Origin: Sipunculus nudus
Lineage: Eukaryota > Annelida > Sipuncula > Golfingiida > Sipunculidae
Direction: 5' to 3'
Assembly: GCA_026874595.1 (NCBI GenBank)
Contig: CM049312.1
Coordinates: 57,617,429-57,681,428 of the forward strand
DNA: 64,000 bases
Both the position numbers and the translations under genes were made by a program. Positions 48,045 through 58,036 of the stretch are shown here, one piece after another (position 1 is the stretch's first letter; each line of letters starts with the position of its first letter). The notes beneath the pieces are model-generated. The model was not told the origin of the DNA, searched no databases, and saw nothing but the letters and a program-made list of their open reading frames with translations.

Positions 48045-48235
48045 GGAGGAAGGGAGGCAATTGAGAGAAAGAGAGAAAGAAAGATGGAGAAAGAAAGAGA
48101 AAAAGCAGAGGAGAGAGAGAGAGAAAGAAAGAGAGAAAGTAAGATGGAGAAAGAAAGAGAAAAAGCAGAGGAGAGAGAGAGAAAGAGAATGAGAGACCTA
48201 GACTGCCAGAGAGAGAGAGAGAAAGAGAGGCTCTC
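48045..48235. repeat. Polypurine GA tract with an internal duplication of about 60 bp
   Basis: About 190 bp almost purely of A and G on the plus strand. AAGATGGAGAAAGAAAGAGA and the following AAAAAGCAGAGGAGAG occur twice. The Arg/Glu/Lys and Ser/Leu/Phe frames on the two strands are composition artefacts. Long mirror-like purine tracts can form triplexes. Confidence 0.95.
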
Positions 48236-48275
48236 TGGTAATTACTGCCTGACCCAGACACTCACAGTGGCAGTA

Positions 48276-48480
48276 GGTCAGACTTGAAGGTGTTATGTAA
48301 CTGCCCACTACACTGCATTTATACTGATCTGATGCAAACAATGAAGACATGGTACCTGGAAACTTGAATAAAATCTACAGTTTTTGATCAATTGGTTTCA
48401 AATTTCAGATTTTAACAGATGAAATGTTAATGTGTACATGCTGTGAAAATTATATCCACAGCACTAACAGGAAAAATTTG
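48276..48480 (+). repeat. Long 'TTGAATAAAAGCT' repeat family, copy 6 (fragment)
   Basis: GGAAACTTGAATAAAATCTA and CATGCTGTGAAAATTATATC match the family; it is truncated after about 200 bp. Confidence 0.75.
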
Positions 48481-48484
48481 AATA

Positions 48485-49135
48485 TTTATATTTTTTTAAA
48501 TGGTATCAGGAAAAAAAGAAAAGTATTCTCAGCTATAAAACTAATACGTGTTAAAATTAATCCAAAGATCAAAACACCCAATATATCATACCAGGAGCAA
48601 ACTGGAGTTGGGAATGTTTAATTTTATGAACTGAAATAAAGGACCAGCAATATAAATTTTGATTATTTAGCCAGTTTCATGTAACAACTGATACAACCAT
48701 GAGTTATAAGTCAAACAAATTAAAATCTTTAATGAACACTTGTCTGAGTAATATTTTAAATTTTTGAATTTATTTATTATTTTAATTTTGTAATAAATAT
48801 AAACCAACAAGTTAAGGACCTGGAAAAGACCTGGAAATTTAGATTAATTTAATATAATCAACTGCATCCTTGTCTATCATTATCTTGCTTCATATAATCC
48901 CTAATAGTAAACAACAATTTATTTTAATTATTTATTTTTCATTTTTATGGTTGAAATGAAAAATACCCAATGATGACTGCATGGTGTCATTTGAAATACA
49001 ATTTTGGCCATCCATGGAAGATCCATAAATCATCAGTAATTGCAAGGTTAACTATAAATACCTTTTCCGTTTATTTTTTTTAAGTTCTTATCATAAACCA
49101 AATATAAAAAAAAAGTTTATTGTGTTTATGGCCTA
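48485..49135. other. AT-rich spacer
   Basis: No gene or repeat recognised. Confidence 0.45.
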
Positions 49136-49139
49136 AACA

Positions 49140-50706
49140 AATACTAGTGGAGGGGGTTGGACAGTTAGATCCAGTTGAAGCCACCCAAGAGCAGGCTGGC
49201 TGCAGAGTGCCTCGCTTTAAGCATGCATAATTGGCCTGAAAGGTCAATGTGGGGACATAAAAGAGGGGCTTCAGTACAGCTAAGGTGTGATATGGTCTCA
49301 TAAAAAACTTTCATAAAAGCTAGTTTTTGACCAATTCCTTCTATAACTTCAGAATTTAGAAGCTAAAATCCTTACGTGTGCAAGATATGAAAATTAAATC
49401 AACAGTGCTTACAGGGAAAAAACATGACATGGCCAAAGTTGGGCAAAATTTAAGGTACTGATTTTATATTTATGCTAATAACTTATAAAATTTGAAAAAT
49501 TCAGAACTAATTTTGGGAATACAATTGAATCTTGATTCAATAATGTTATATCCCTGGCAAAAAATGTCTACCTTCAGCAATTTTCATGTTAAGAGAGTAA
49601 ATATATTTCTTGATTTTTTACAAAGTGCATTATGTTTGGGCCTAGAACTTAAAACAATTACACAATACTGACATCATTTCTGGCATATGCATAGCGAATG
49701 TATAGAAGAATATGTATATTATATATTATCAAAGTCAGATCAGTGGTTTTGATATTAGCAAACTTAATGTGTAACAATGGGGTTTTAATGGAAAAATGAA
49801 GTTTTTTCTTAATATCTCAAAGGAATGCAGTCCTAGTGACCAAACTTTTAGTATGGTAGAGGATTTGGGGGACATCTAACTGTATGCAAAATTTAAGGAA
49901 CTTAAGAGCTGAAGCTGGGGAGCTGAGCTCTAGTAAACTGCATAACACTAGCTCGATGTAAACAATATGTGACATGGTGCTTGAAAACTTGAATAAAATC
50001 TACAGTTTTTGATCAACTGGTTTCAAATTTTTTGTTTTAACAGTTGAAATGGTAACAAAAACATGCTTTGAAAATTAAATCCACAGCAGTTACAGGAAAA
50101 AAACGTGCCATGGTCAAACTTGGGCAAAATTTAAGGTACCAATTTAATATTTTTGCCAATATTTAAAAAAATTTAACAGATTTTGATCTAATTTTTGGTG
50201 TACAATTAAATTTTGATTATTTAAAGAAGTATTACTGAAAAAAAAATTCCTACCTTTAACACTTTCGGTCTAAAGTGACAAAATATCTTTCCTCATTTTT
50301 TTTACAAAGTCCATTATGTTTGGGCCCATAACTTTTTTAAATTAAATAATACTGACTTAATTTCTCGCATGTACATAGGAACCATATAGAGGAATATTTA
50401 TTGTAAAAATGAAGAAAACCAGATGAGTGGTTTTGATATTAGGCAGTCCTGAAGTGTGAAAATAGATTTCTAATAAAAATTTGAGGTTTTTCCTTAATAT
50501 CTTGAAGGAACAAAGTCATATTGACCCAATTTTTGGCATGGTAGGAGATTTTGGGGACATCTAACTGTATGCCGAATTTCAAATTCGTAGGTCCAATGGT
50601 GTCGAAACGTGCCAGTCTTACGGACAGACATCCGGATGGACGGACAGACGACGGACAATGGACCACGACTATAGCTCAGACGACTTATAGTCAGCTGAGC
50701 TAAAAA
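49140..50706 (+). repeat. Long 'TTGAATAAAAGCT' repeat family, two copies in tandem
   Basis: Copy 7 (49140-49900) and copy 8 (49905-50706) lie head to tail. Both carry AAAATTAAATC.ACAG.., ATGGCCAAAGTTGGGCAAAA / ATGGTCAAACTTGGGCAAAA, ATTATGTTTGGGCC and GGGGACATCTAACTGTATGC. Only copy 8 keeps the end: GGACAGACGACGGACAATGG and the hairpin TAGCTCAG-acgact-tat-agtcag-CTGAGCTA (50672-50702). Confidence 0.85.
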
Positions 50707-50829
50707 AGGTCAATGCAGGTGGCGCCACCAATACCTCAATTTCAAATATAACTGGTGAGACCAACATTTGAATAAACTTTGGCGATCATAGCTCCAGCTG
50801 TTTCTGAAATTGTTTTTTCAGTATGCTTT

Positions 50830-51614
50830 TTTGAGTTTGGGCCTCATCTCGATCAGCTTAACCTCTAAAGGGAGACAATAATCCTGCACACGTCTGGATT
50901 CTGTGTCATGGCCTGAATTTATTTTGTAGGATTTATAAATATATCATCTTACAGGGGGGGTTGGGGTGGGACTTTTTAAGCCATTTATAAAGGTAAACTG
51001 GATAACAAACCACTTGAGATAGTATTGGTTAATATACGGATGACAGATGATGCAAAACCATCACATAAACTCACAGGATTGCTAAAAATTCCTGGATCAA
51101 GATAGTGATCTGTATCACCCCCAAAATTTTATCATTGTAACTTTTGTCATTGCTGAGCTATCCTGAAAATTTCATTGAAATCCTTTAATAATGTTGCTCA
51201 CAGACAAAAACATACACCCAACGCCAGTAAATACTGAACCTCCTTAACGGAGCTAAGTATTAAATGATTTTTAAGTGCATGGTAACCCTGATATAATAGC
51301 AAGCATCTCCAACAAATGCCAATAAATTGCAACGCTAGGCAGTCATACTCATAAGAACATGCAGAAAAGCAACATAGGAGTCCAGTTTTCAACATTTTAT
51401 TCACATCAAAACCTATTTTCAAATAGTCCTCATGTTCTGTATTTGTGTTTTGCAATTGGGTTTTGTTTCAGTGGCTTTGTTCCTTTTTTATAAACGTTAC
51501 CAGTATCAAATTACCACTGAAATCACATAGAGGTTTTCCATGTTATACCACAGAGCAGACGTCATCAATCTTTATCAGAGAGCCGGCAACACAGATATAT
51601 GGTTATGTGTATCA

Positions 51615-51616
<2 letters not shown>
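50830..51616. other. Unassigned stretch
   Basis: No gene or recurring repeat recognised. The minus-strand frame at 51198-51455 is unsupported. Confidence 0.4.

Positions 51617-51690
<74 letters not shown>
51617..51690. repeat. (AT)n microsatellite
   Basis: About 74 bp of nearly pure AT. Confidence 0.97.
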
Positions 51691-51699
51691 TACATATTC

Positions 51700-53215
51700 T
51701 GACGTTCCGCATTTATTTACGTCCAACTTTGCTCACTTCAAGTATTGCACTACATGCTAAACACTGTGTAAATCGCTGTGTAAGTTCCCAGTACTGACGG
51801 ATAATTTGAACTGTTTCTCATTTCTTGCTCAGATTTATAATCACTTAGTCTGATAATAACTATACCTTCATTAACATAATAAATAACCATCAGTCTCTCA
51901 TATGGCCAGATACCATTCTATACTTCTCCTATCTGTGGAATTGCTACGTCTGTCTTGAGTACATACTCTTTTCCACTGCTTTAGTCAGATATGAATGATA
52001 CTGACCAGATATGGACAATTAAATCATCACTTTGATATGCTAGTGCCCTCTGGATTATGCAATTTGAAAGCACTTCTGTCAGATGCCCTGTCTGTTTGCA
52101 GTGGATATAAGCCAGATATTATATGAACTCCATTCATCTCACACATGCATCTTGCACTAGCATACACTCAATCAAACCTTCCCCCCATATATGGCTGATG
52201 TGTTGCCCATTCCTGGAAATTTTTTTTCATTTTTGTATAAAAGCTGACAAACATTTCCATGTTTAGACATCCACAGATGCTTCAAGATTTGGCATAATAA
52301 ACCAGAGAGCAGAGCCGGTGTCGCTCCCCAATTCTTAAGGTCAACTCAGTCAACTGAGCCTGTACAGCCTTCAGCTCTGAATAATTAATTTTGCATATTG
52401 GCTGTGTACCCCCCAGATTTTCTTTCCGGACCTGGGAGAACTGCATGATCTGCCAGTTCTGTGGTGCTCTGTATAACCTAAACCGATTAAGGGACTGGTT
52501 TACCCAGTGGAATGGGCGATTCATTCCTGTATTTTGTATAGACAATAAGATCAGGGTTCCAGGAACAATCACTGGAGATAAATATAAGAACATTTCTAGC
52601 AGACGTGCTGGTTTCCACACAAACACACACACACCGTGCCAGTGTGATATCTGGTTACACACCGGCCTTATCGGGGCAAATGTGTACATCGGTATCAAAT
52701 ATTCTTGGTAAAAGGAAACCAGTCCTCAATGATAAAACAGCCAATCCAGAAGGATCAGACATTCAGTCTGTGTGCTGAGCTGGAAAGCCTTGTTATTCTC
52801 CTGAAAATAAGAGTGGAAAAACGATTTGTAAAAACTTAAATCACCAGGGCCATTAACTCATTTAACTTTATATATTATATGATAGAAAGCAAATGGTATT
52901 AAGCTGATTTTTTTTTGGTTTTGTTCGTCATCCTTATAGAATAAATTTATCTTTATCTTAACTGGTATCATTCATTGCCATAAAATGTTCATAACTGATA
53001 TTTCCAGCTGGATTTATTTTAAGAAAACCTGCAAATATTACTATAATACCTTTATAAAGTTCATGGTTAATTTAAAATGCAAAGGTTTCATTCAAAGGAG
53101 AATACAACAAGAATATAGTTTAGCAGGTGTAAGACTTGACATACAATAAAATGATGGTTTTCATTTTCAGGCGCTCACCTAAAATAATAGAACTTATTCC
53201 TAACGCCTCGTGACC
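51700..53215 (-). other. Probable ATXN2 3' UTR and downstream flank
   Basis: Downstream of the ATXN2 stop there is about 1.5 kb with no repeat family that I recognise, unlike the DNA on either side. On the minus strand AATAAA occurs at 53013-53018 (198 nt after the stop) and at 51712-51717, just before an (AT)n microsatellite. Either could end the transcript, giving a 3' UTR of about 0.2 or 1.5 kb. Open frames on both strands at 52282-52711 have no recognisable family and no adjoining good splice sites, so I treat them as chance ORFs in UTR. The extent of the UTR is inference. Confidence 0.45.
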
Positions 53216-53268
53216 TCATTGTGTGTGATGGAAGTTCTGCACCTGACCGGGGTGACCCTGGGAAGGCA
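53216..53268 (-). CDS. ATXN2: Ataxin-2 homologue, last coding exon with stop codon
   Basis: Seen: the acceptor is a T-rich tract ending TTTTTAG just above 53268. The first two bases (TG) complete the codon left by the previous exon. The reading is MPSQGHPGQVQNFHHTQ and then TGA at 53216-53218. Known: human ataxin-2 ends HPSVQAHHQQQL, so both the VQxxHH pattern and the position of the stop agree. The exon is very short and was found by following the splice phase. Coding ends here and the 3' UTR continues to lower coordinates. Confidence 0.87.
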
Positions 53269-53479
53269 CTAAAAACACAAGAGAATATTCTGTAAAACAT
53301 GATTCACATCTCATGGTGCCAGATTGAGGTCCAGGCCGAGTACAAAGTTTACAGGAAGAAAATCTAGGATTCCCATGTAAACAACTAGAATACAGGTAGT
53401 GGACAAGCGATTACGTGTATCCGCCAAAATCAGAGTAGCACGGGTGAAGTGAGGCATGGATTGAGTGGCAAGGGGAAAT

Positions 53480-54592
53480 AGAGTAAGGTGTGATGCATAT
53501 TAGCATGGATGTCTGTAGCCAAAATGTGTATTTAGGTTGAGCCATCTACCACAAAATCCAGAAAGCTGTCCAAGTTGTATACATATGCAAAATTTTAGGC
53601 AGATAAGTCAAACCACTACATGTATATGAGTGATTTTATCCCACAGCAGACAAACAGAAGGACTTGTGCAGAAATGGTGGCAGGTGGCGCCACCAATTTA
53701 GTGCATGATTAAGAGCTATGTGAGATCTATAAACATGCAAAATTTCAGGGGAATTTGTCCTACCAGTCCTGAGATATAAGCCTGAATGTCTGCAGCGTTA
53801 ACATAAATGTAGGTGTTGCCACCTGCCAAAAAAATCAAGAAAGCTATCCAAGATGTATAAACATGCAAAGTTTTAGGCAGATAAGTCAAACCATTACTGA
53901 GATATGAATGATTTTAGCCCACAGCAGACAAACAGACTGAGGCTGTGCAAAAATGGTTGCAGGTGGCGCCATCAGTTTTGCGTGTAATAAAGAGCAATGT
54001 GAGATCTATACACATGTAAAATTTTGGCTCAATCGGTCAAGTGGTTCCCGAGATGAGCTTGGGTGTCTGCAGCTTAAACTTGAATGTAGGTGGCGCCACC
54101 TGTCATAACATCAAGAAAGCTGTCCAGGTTGTATAAACCTGCAAAATTTTAGGCAGATATGTCAAACCACTGCCGAGATACAAGTGATTTTGTCCCACGG
54201 CATACAAATAGACGGACGCTGTTAAAAAATGATTGCAGGTGGCGCCACCAGTTTTGCGTATGATAAAGAGCTATATGAGATCTATACACATGCAAGCTAC
54301 ACAAGCTATCCAAGGGCTACATTTGTACAAATTTTTTTTTCTGATCGGTCAAACAGTTCCAGAGATATGTATGTAAATGTGTGGAAACACTCACAAATGG
54401 ATGCTGGGCAGAGAGGAAAGGTCAGAGGTCAACGCCCATTGGTTAGGCACAAGTTCACATGTGACCCGATAATTGGTGCAAGTTTTGGAAAAATCAGTCC
54501 AGCAGTCTCAGAGGAGTTGTCTGGAAATGAATATGGCGGCGGCGGCGGAACCTGGCCAGAACTTCGTTTTGGCGGATACAATAATTTTTTCT
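53480..54592 (+). mobile_element. Copy E of the GGTGGCGCCACC element, in the last ATXN2 intron
   Basis: Three to four 277-bp units (GGCAGGTGGCGCCACCAATT, GTAGGTGGCGCCACCTGTCA), then the tail GGACGCTGGGCAGAGAGGAA-type sequence, ATGGCGGCGGCGGCGGAACC and CTTCGTTTTGGCGGATACAA. It lacks the 5' leader. It is antisense to ATXN2 and lies between its exons at 54997 and 53268. Confidence 0.83.
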
Positions 54593-54996
54593 TATCATTT
54601 ATCATACGCTATTGCAGATTTCTATGAACAAAAGTAATATAAGTATTCATGTGTAAAAATTGAAATAATTCTAAATACAGCAGTCTTATATATGATTGAA
54701 GCACATCTGTATTACAAAAATTCTGTTCTCCTCATGAGGGATATAAACACTGCTACAAAGTGTCAGAAGGCGTGGGCATAATAACCAATGTTCTACAGTA
54801 AGGTTCAGATTACCAGGTAAGTGCATTACTAAGTTCTTTGCATGTAGAGAGCACAGACTGTCTGTGAAAATATCTCTTCTCAAACACTTAAATAAATGTA
54901 CATCATCTCTTCCTGTGTATCTAACCCCACAGTGCCAACAGTGATAAACCAGGATGGAGAAACAGAGAGTGTTTACCAGTATGTAAATGAACTTAC

Positions 54997-55104
54997 TTGG
55001 TGGATGAGCAACATAGTGCACTTGGTGATGAACATTTGTTGGTGTGGAGACCGGCATCGTTGCTACCCCTGAATGAGGGTTAATCTGAGACCCTGGTAAA
55101 TGTG
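54997..55104 (-). CDS. ATXN2: Ataxin-2 homologue, penultimate coding exon
   Basis: Seen: acceptor TTGTTTCAG above 55104 and donor CCACCAA|GTAAGT below 54997. The exon is 108 nt. Its first two bases complete a codon begun in the preceding exon (G+CA, Ala), and it leaves one base. It encodes HLPGSQINPHSGVATMPVST followed by PTNVHHQVHYVAHPP. Known: human ataxin-2 near its C-terminus has LQPIPVSTTAHFPYMTHPS. The shared MPVST/IPVST and the following aromatic-x-x-HP pattern fix the register. The next exon lies 1.7 kb away, across an intron that holds a 277-bp-satellite repeat block. Confidence 0.9.
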
Positions 55105-55732
55105 CTGAAACAAGCAAGTTGTACATAAACATATACACAGCTGACCTGTTGTGTTGATTTGTTTATGTTAAATACTTGTCATTTGCTTGTAATATTGGTT
55201 ATTACAATTGCCAGGTAAAACCCAATGGTATAAAATATTTGATATATCATGTTTTTTATTAGTCTGCTCATATTTTGAAGAAAAACAGGGTTTTCCTTTA
55301 TGTAAGTTTATACATAAAACAATCATTTTCACCAATCATACATAAATTTTAAAGATACACAGAAAATACATAGAAAATATTTGCCTCTGCCAAGTTGGTT
55401 GTGTTGTCACTGGTGTCTGTTTGTTTGTCTGTATGTAGGATTAGGCATAAACTACTAAACCTATTTCAAAGCAACTTTGTGAAGGGGAGATCTTGCACCT
55501 TGATAAAGGTGCTGTCTAGTGATTCATTTTACCTTGGCAGAGATAGGTGCTCTACAGAACACCACAGCAGCTTTGCAAAGAGCTGGGCCTGTGCTGAATC
55601 TTATACAGGCAAGCTATGAAGCCTAATTCTCAACATGAATTTTTACTATGTACCTTTTTGATACAAACTGTTATCCTTTCTGATATAAACTGCTATAAAG
55701 CACACCTTTCCACGTATTCCTGCAGTATTTAC

Positions 55733-56120
55733 CTGGTTGCATGGGAGGTTGAAACTGAGGTGCCTGGACCTGGCCATGAGGCCCCGGCTGGCCTTGCGGG
55801 GGACCCTGTGGCTGTGGCATCATAACAAACTGGGGCTGTTGCTGCTGGTGTGAACCTGCTCCCTGGCTGCCCAGGTGCTGGTGAGGGTGGCCCTGGGAGG
55901 CCATCATCTGGGGCTGGCCTGGCATGCCCGCCTGCTGGGAGTACTGGTATGGGAAGCCCGGCTGGAAGGCCTGGGGAGATGTGGGTGTGTGTGGACTTGG
56001 CTGTAGGGGTGGGTGGCCTGCTTGTTGTGCTATTTGGTGGTTGGCTTGGTAAACTACTTGTGGCTGGGGCGTACCAGGTGTGGGGGGATGACCTTGCATC
56101 GGGTGCTGACCGTGACCCGG
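55733..56120 (-). CDS. ATXN2: Ataxin-2 homologue, large Gln/Pro-rich coding exon
   Basis: Seen: a polypyrimidine tract and CCAG acceptor above 56120 and donor CCAG|GTAAAT below 55733. The exon is 388 nt, starts in phase 0 and leaves one base. About 129 residues are encoded: PGHGQHPMQGHPPTPGTPQP, then QVVYQANHQIAQQAGHPPLQ, PYQYSQQAGMPGQPQMM, a short Gln run (HQQQQPQ) and FVMMPQPQGPPQGQPGPHG. It is intrinsically disordered and strongly Pro/Gln/Gly/His biased. Known: it corresponds in order to the human ataxin-2 tail, where a similar Met-rich motif (HAPMMLMTTQPPGG) precedes the final residues. GC content is clearly higher than in the flanking introns, as expected for an exon. An antisense ORF over the same bases is a shadow. 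Confidence 0.9.
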
Positions 56121-56739
56121 CTGGAAAAAAAATTGAAGTTGACATAAAACTTTGTGAAATTCTGTCTTCTGAAACTTTATTTTGAAGGATAAATATCTGC
56201 CTCTGATTACATCAGATAATTCTCTTAAAGTACACTGGTATCACAAATCATCTAAAAGCAAAGGAGTAGAGAGTAGCCTATGAAATGCGTCTTTACCATA
56301 AGAAATATTTTTAAAGCAAACCAGTTTGTCCCATTTTTTTTAATCACACAGTCAACGCTCAAGTTCATCTATTTAGAATGTTTTTGCATGTTAACTTCCT
56401 TAAATTTCAAGTCTCAAATTCATATGGCTTGGATTATTAATTTCAAGAGTATGATGTGCAAGTACCAGAAGTTTCAGTACTTTACTGTACAAGTCCAATA
56501 TTACATGCGCAGGACACATTCCATATCGTTTACTTGTATAACCACAAATGATGAATTCCTGTACTCATATGTGCAGGTTAATACCATAATGTCAAAAATG
56601 AAATTTCATCACATTTTGCATATATATATATATGTATGTGCATAAATACTTTTATTTTGTTACTCCCTCTGGCACATGACAAATATTATGATGACCATAT
56701 ACCTTTTTTAACAACAAGTCTGTGTGCTTGAAATAAGGG

Positions 56740-57262
56740 CACCACGTATGGTGTAAAATACGCCCGTCACCTGTATTTTGACCTCTGACCTCATTAAAAA
56801 TGCTTGAATTTTGCCGAGAATGTAATTCAGGTGAGAAACTGTATTGGTTAATATTCATGAGTTTCATGGAAATCCATTACATATATGGTACATCATGGCA
56901 CCACCAAAACAAGGTGATTACTGAACTTGTTAAATATACATGGATTTTTTGCTGGAAAACAAACTTATACAAGATTTTATATTGATTTATCCGTTGAGTT
57001 TTGTAAAAGTCCATCATATCCCTGGTAAATTAATCGCAGTGACACCACATAGTAGCCAGTGACCTCTGACCTTATTATATATGCGTGGATTTTGCCCATA
57101 ATCAAACTCTAGGAAATTATCTATTTGTAGGAAGTTATAGTGAGTTTTGTGAAAATCGGTCAAGCCCCAGTAATTTATCACAGCATCACAAAAGTTAACT
57201 GACAGACAGACGGACTGTGGGTATAACATTATATGTCCCATCATTAGTGGGTGTATAAAAAC
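56740..57262 (+). mobile_element. Hairpin-ended element, copy 3, in an ATXN2 intron
   Basis: The start hairpin CACCA-cgta-TGGTG (56740-56753) is followed by TAAAATACGCCCGTCAC. The body has GACCTCTGACCTCATTAAAA and GTGACCTCTGACCTTATTAT. The end is GGGTATAACATTATATGT with the short stem CCCA/TGGG (57237-57251) and GTGTATAAAA. It stops about 24 bp from the ATXN2 exon donor at 57285. Confidence 0.8.
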
Positions 57263-57285
57263 ATGTAAAATTTTCAAGTTCTCAC

Positions 57286-57461
57286 CTGTACAGGACTTGG
57301 ATTATGGTGTCCACCTTGTGAGTTCATATGACTAGCCTGTGTGTGTGGGGGTGTGGGTTGATGGTGTGGGGCCATGTGCGCTGGATGTGGCGGTCCGCCA
57401 CCACCAGGTGGTAAATGTGCTGGTACTGCAGTGGCACCAGGCTGTACAGACCCAGCTGGAA
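57286..57461 (-). CDS. ATXN2: Ataxin-2 homologue, internal coding exon rich in Pro/His
   Basis: Seen: acceptor GGTTTCAG above 57461 and donor TACAG|GTGAG below 57286. The exon is 176 nt. Its first two bases complete the codon left open by the exon at 63025, and it ends in phase 0. The product reads VPAGSVQPGATAVPAHL, a Gly/Pro/His run, and then SQGGHHNPSPVQ. Known: human ataxin-2 has SQHGGSHPAPSPVQ at the same place in its C-terminal low-complexity tail, which is the strongest single match supporting the assignment. A hairpin-ended repeat element ends about 24 bp downstream of the donor. The 5' neighbouring intron contains the LINE. Confidence 0.9.
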
Positions 57462-57742
57462 CTGAAACCATATGAAGCATCATTATCAAAAGACCCATGA
57501 CCCATCACTATCATTCATAAGGGATGATAAACAATATTAAAACTGAGGTATAGAAAAAAAGTTGTGTTAGTATGGGAAGTTGAATATACCAAGACATTTT
57601 AATGAGTTATAAATACCTTACTAAACAGTTTAAAATAAAATATAAATCTGTTTTCCAAGGATCAAAATGGTGGCAATTACTTCATATATGTCTTTAATTC
57701 ATATACTTCATTAACATTCAAATATCCCTTGGTTTGCCTTTC

Positions 57743-57757
57743 AACATTTAAAAACTT
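57743..57757. repeat. LINE target-site duplication, 3' side
   Basis: AACATTTAAAAACTT (15 bp) is identical to 62677-62691. It abuts the LINE poly(A) tail; the final TT merges with the tail's T run on the plus strand, so one or two bases of the boundary are ambiguous. Confidence 0.9.
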
Positions 57758-58036
57758 TTTTTTTTTTTTTTTTTTTTTTTATTCATATATACATACAATT
57801 ACAAACAGTTACAAATACAAACATAATAACATTATACAATACAAACAGGACATTATACAATAACAAGAACTTTACAGACATATTAACAACATTTCATACT
57901 TAATGATACTTTTTCCTCATAAATAGTATCATACGATATACTATCAAACAATAAAAATTGTAATATAATAATGACTTATTGAATGAGGACAGATAACCTC
58001 TCATTCATAGCATTTATATACAGTCTAATATATTAA

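Noticed and set aside
48003-48287. Arg/Glu/Lys-rich and Ser/Leu/Phe-rich ORFs on opposite strands
   Set aside because: Both arise from a polypurine simple repeat.
49140-50706. LTR retrotransposon with two long direct repeats
   Set aside because: The two copies are adjacent without gag/pol between them, lack TG..CA ends and a primer-binding site, and occur singly elsewhere. Treated as tandem repeat copies.
52282-52711. Overlapping ORFs of 138 and 106 codons on opposite strands
   Set aside because: No family, no good splice sites, and the position fits the ATXN2 3' UTR or flank. Kept only as a note in that entry.
54686-55138. 150-codon minus-strand ORF as a gene by itself
   Set aside because: Only the central 108 nt (54997-55104) is bounded by splice sites and matches ataxin-2. 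The rest is intron read-through.
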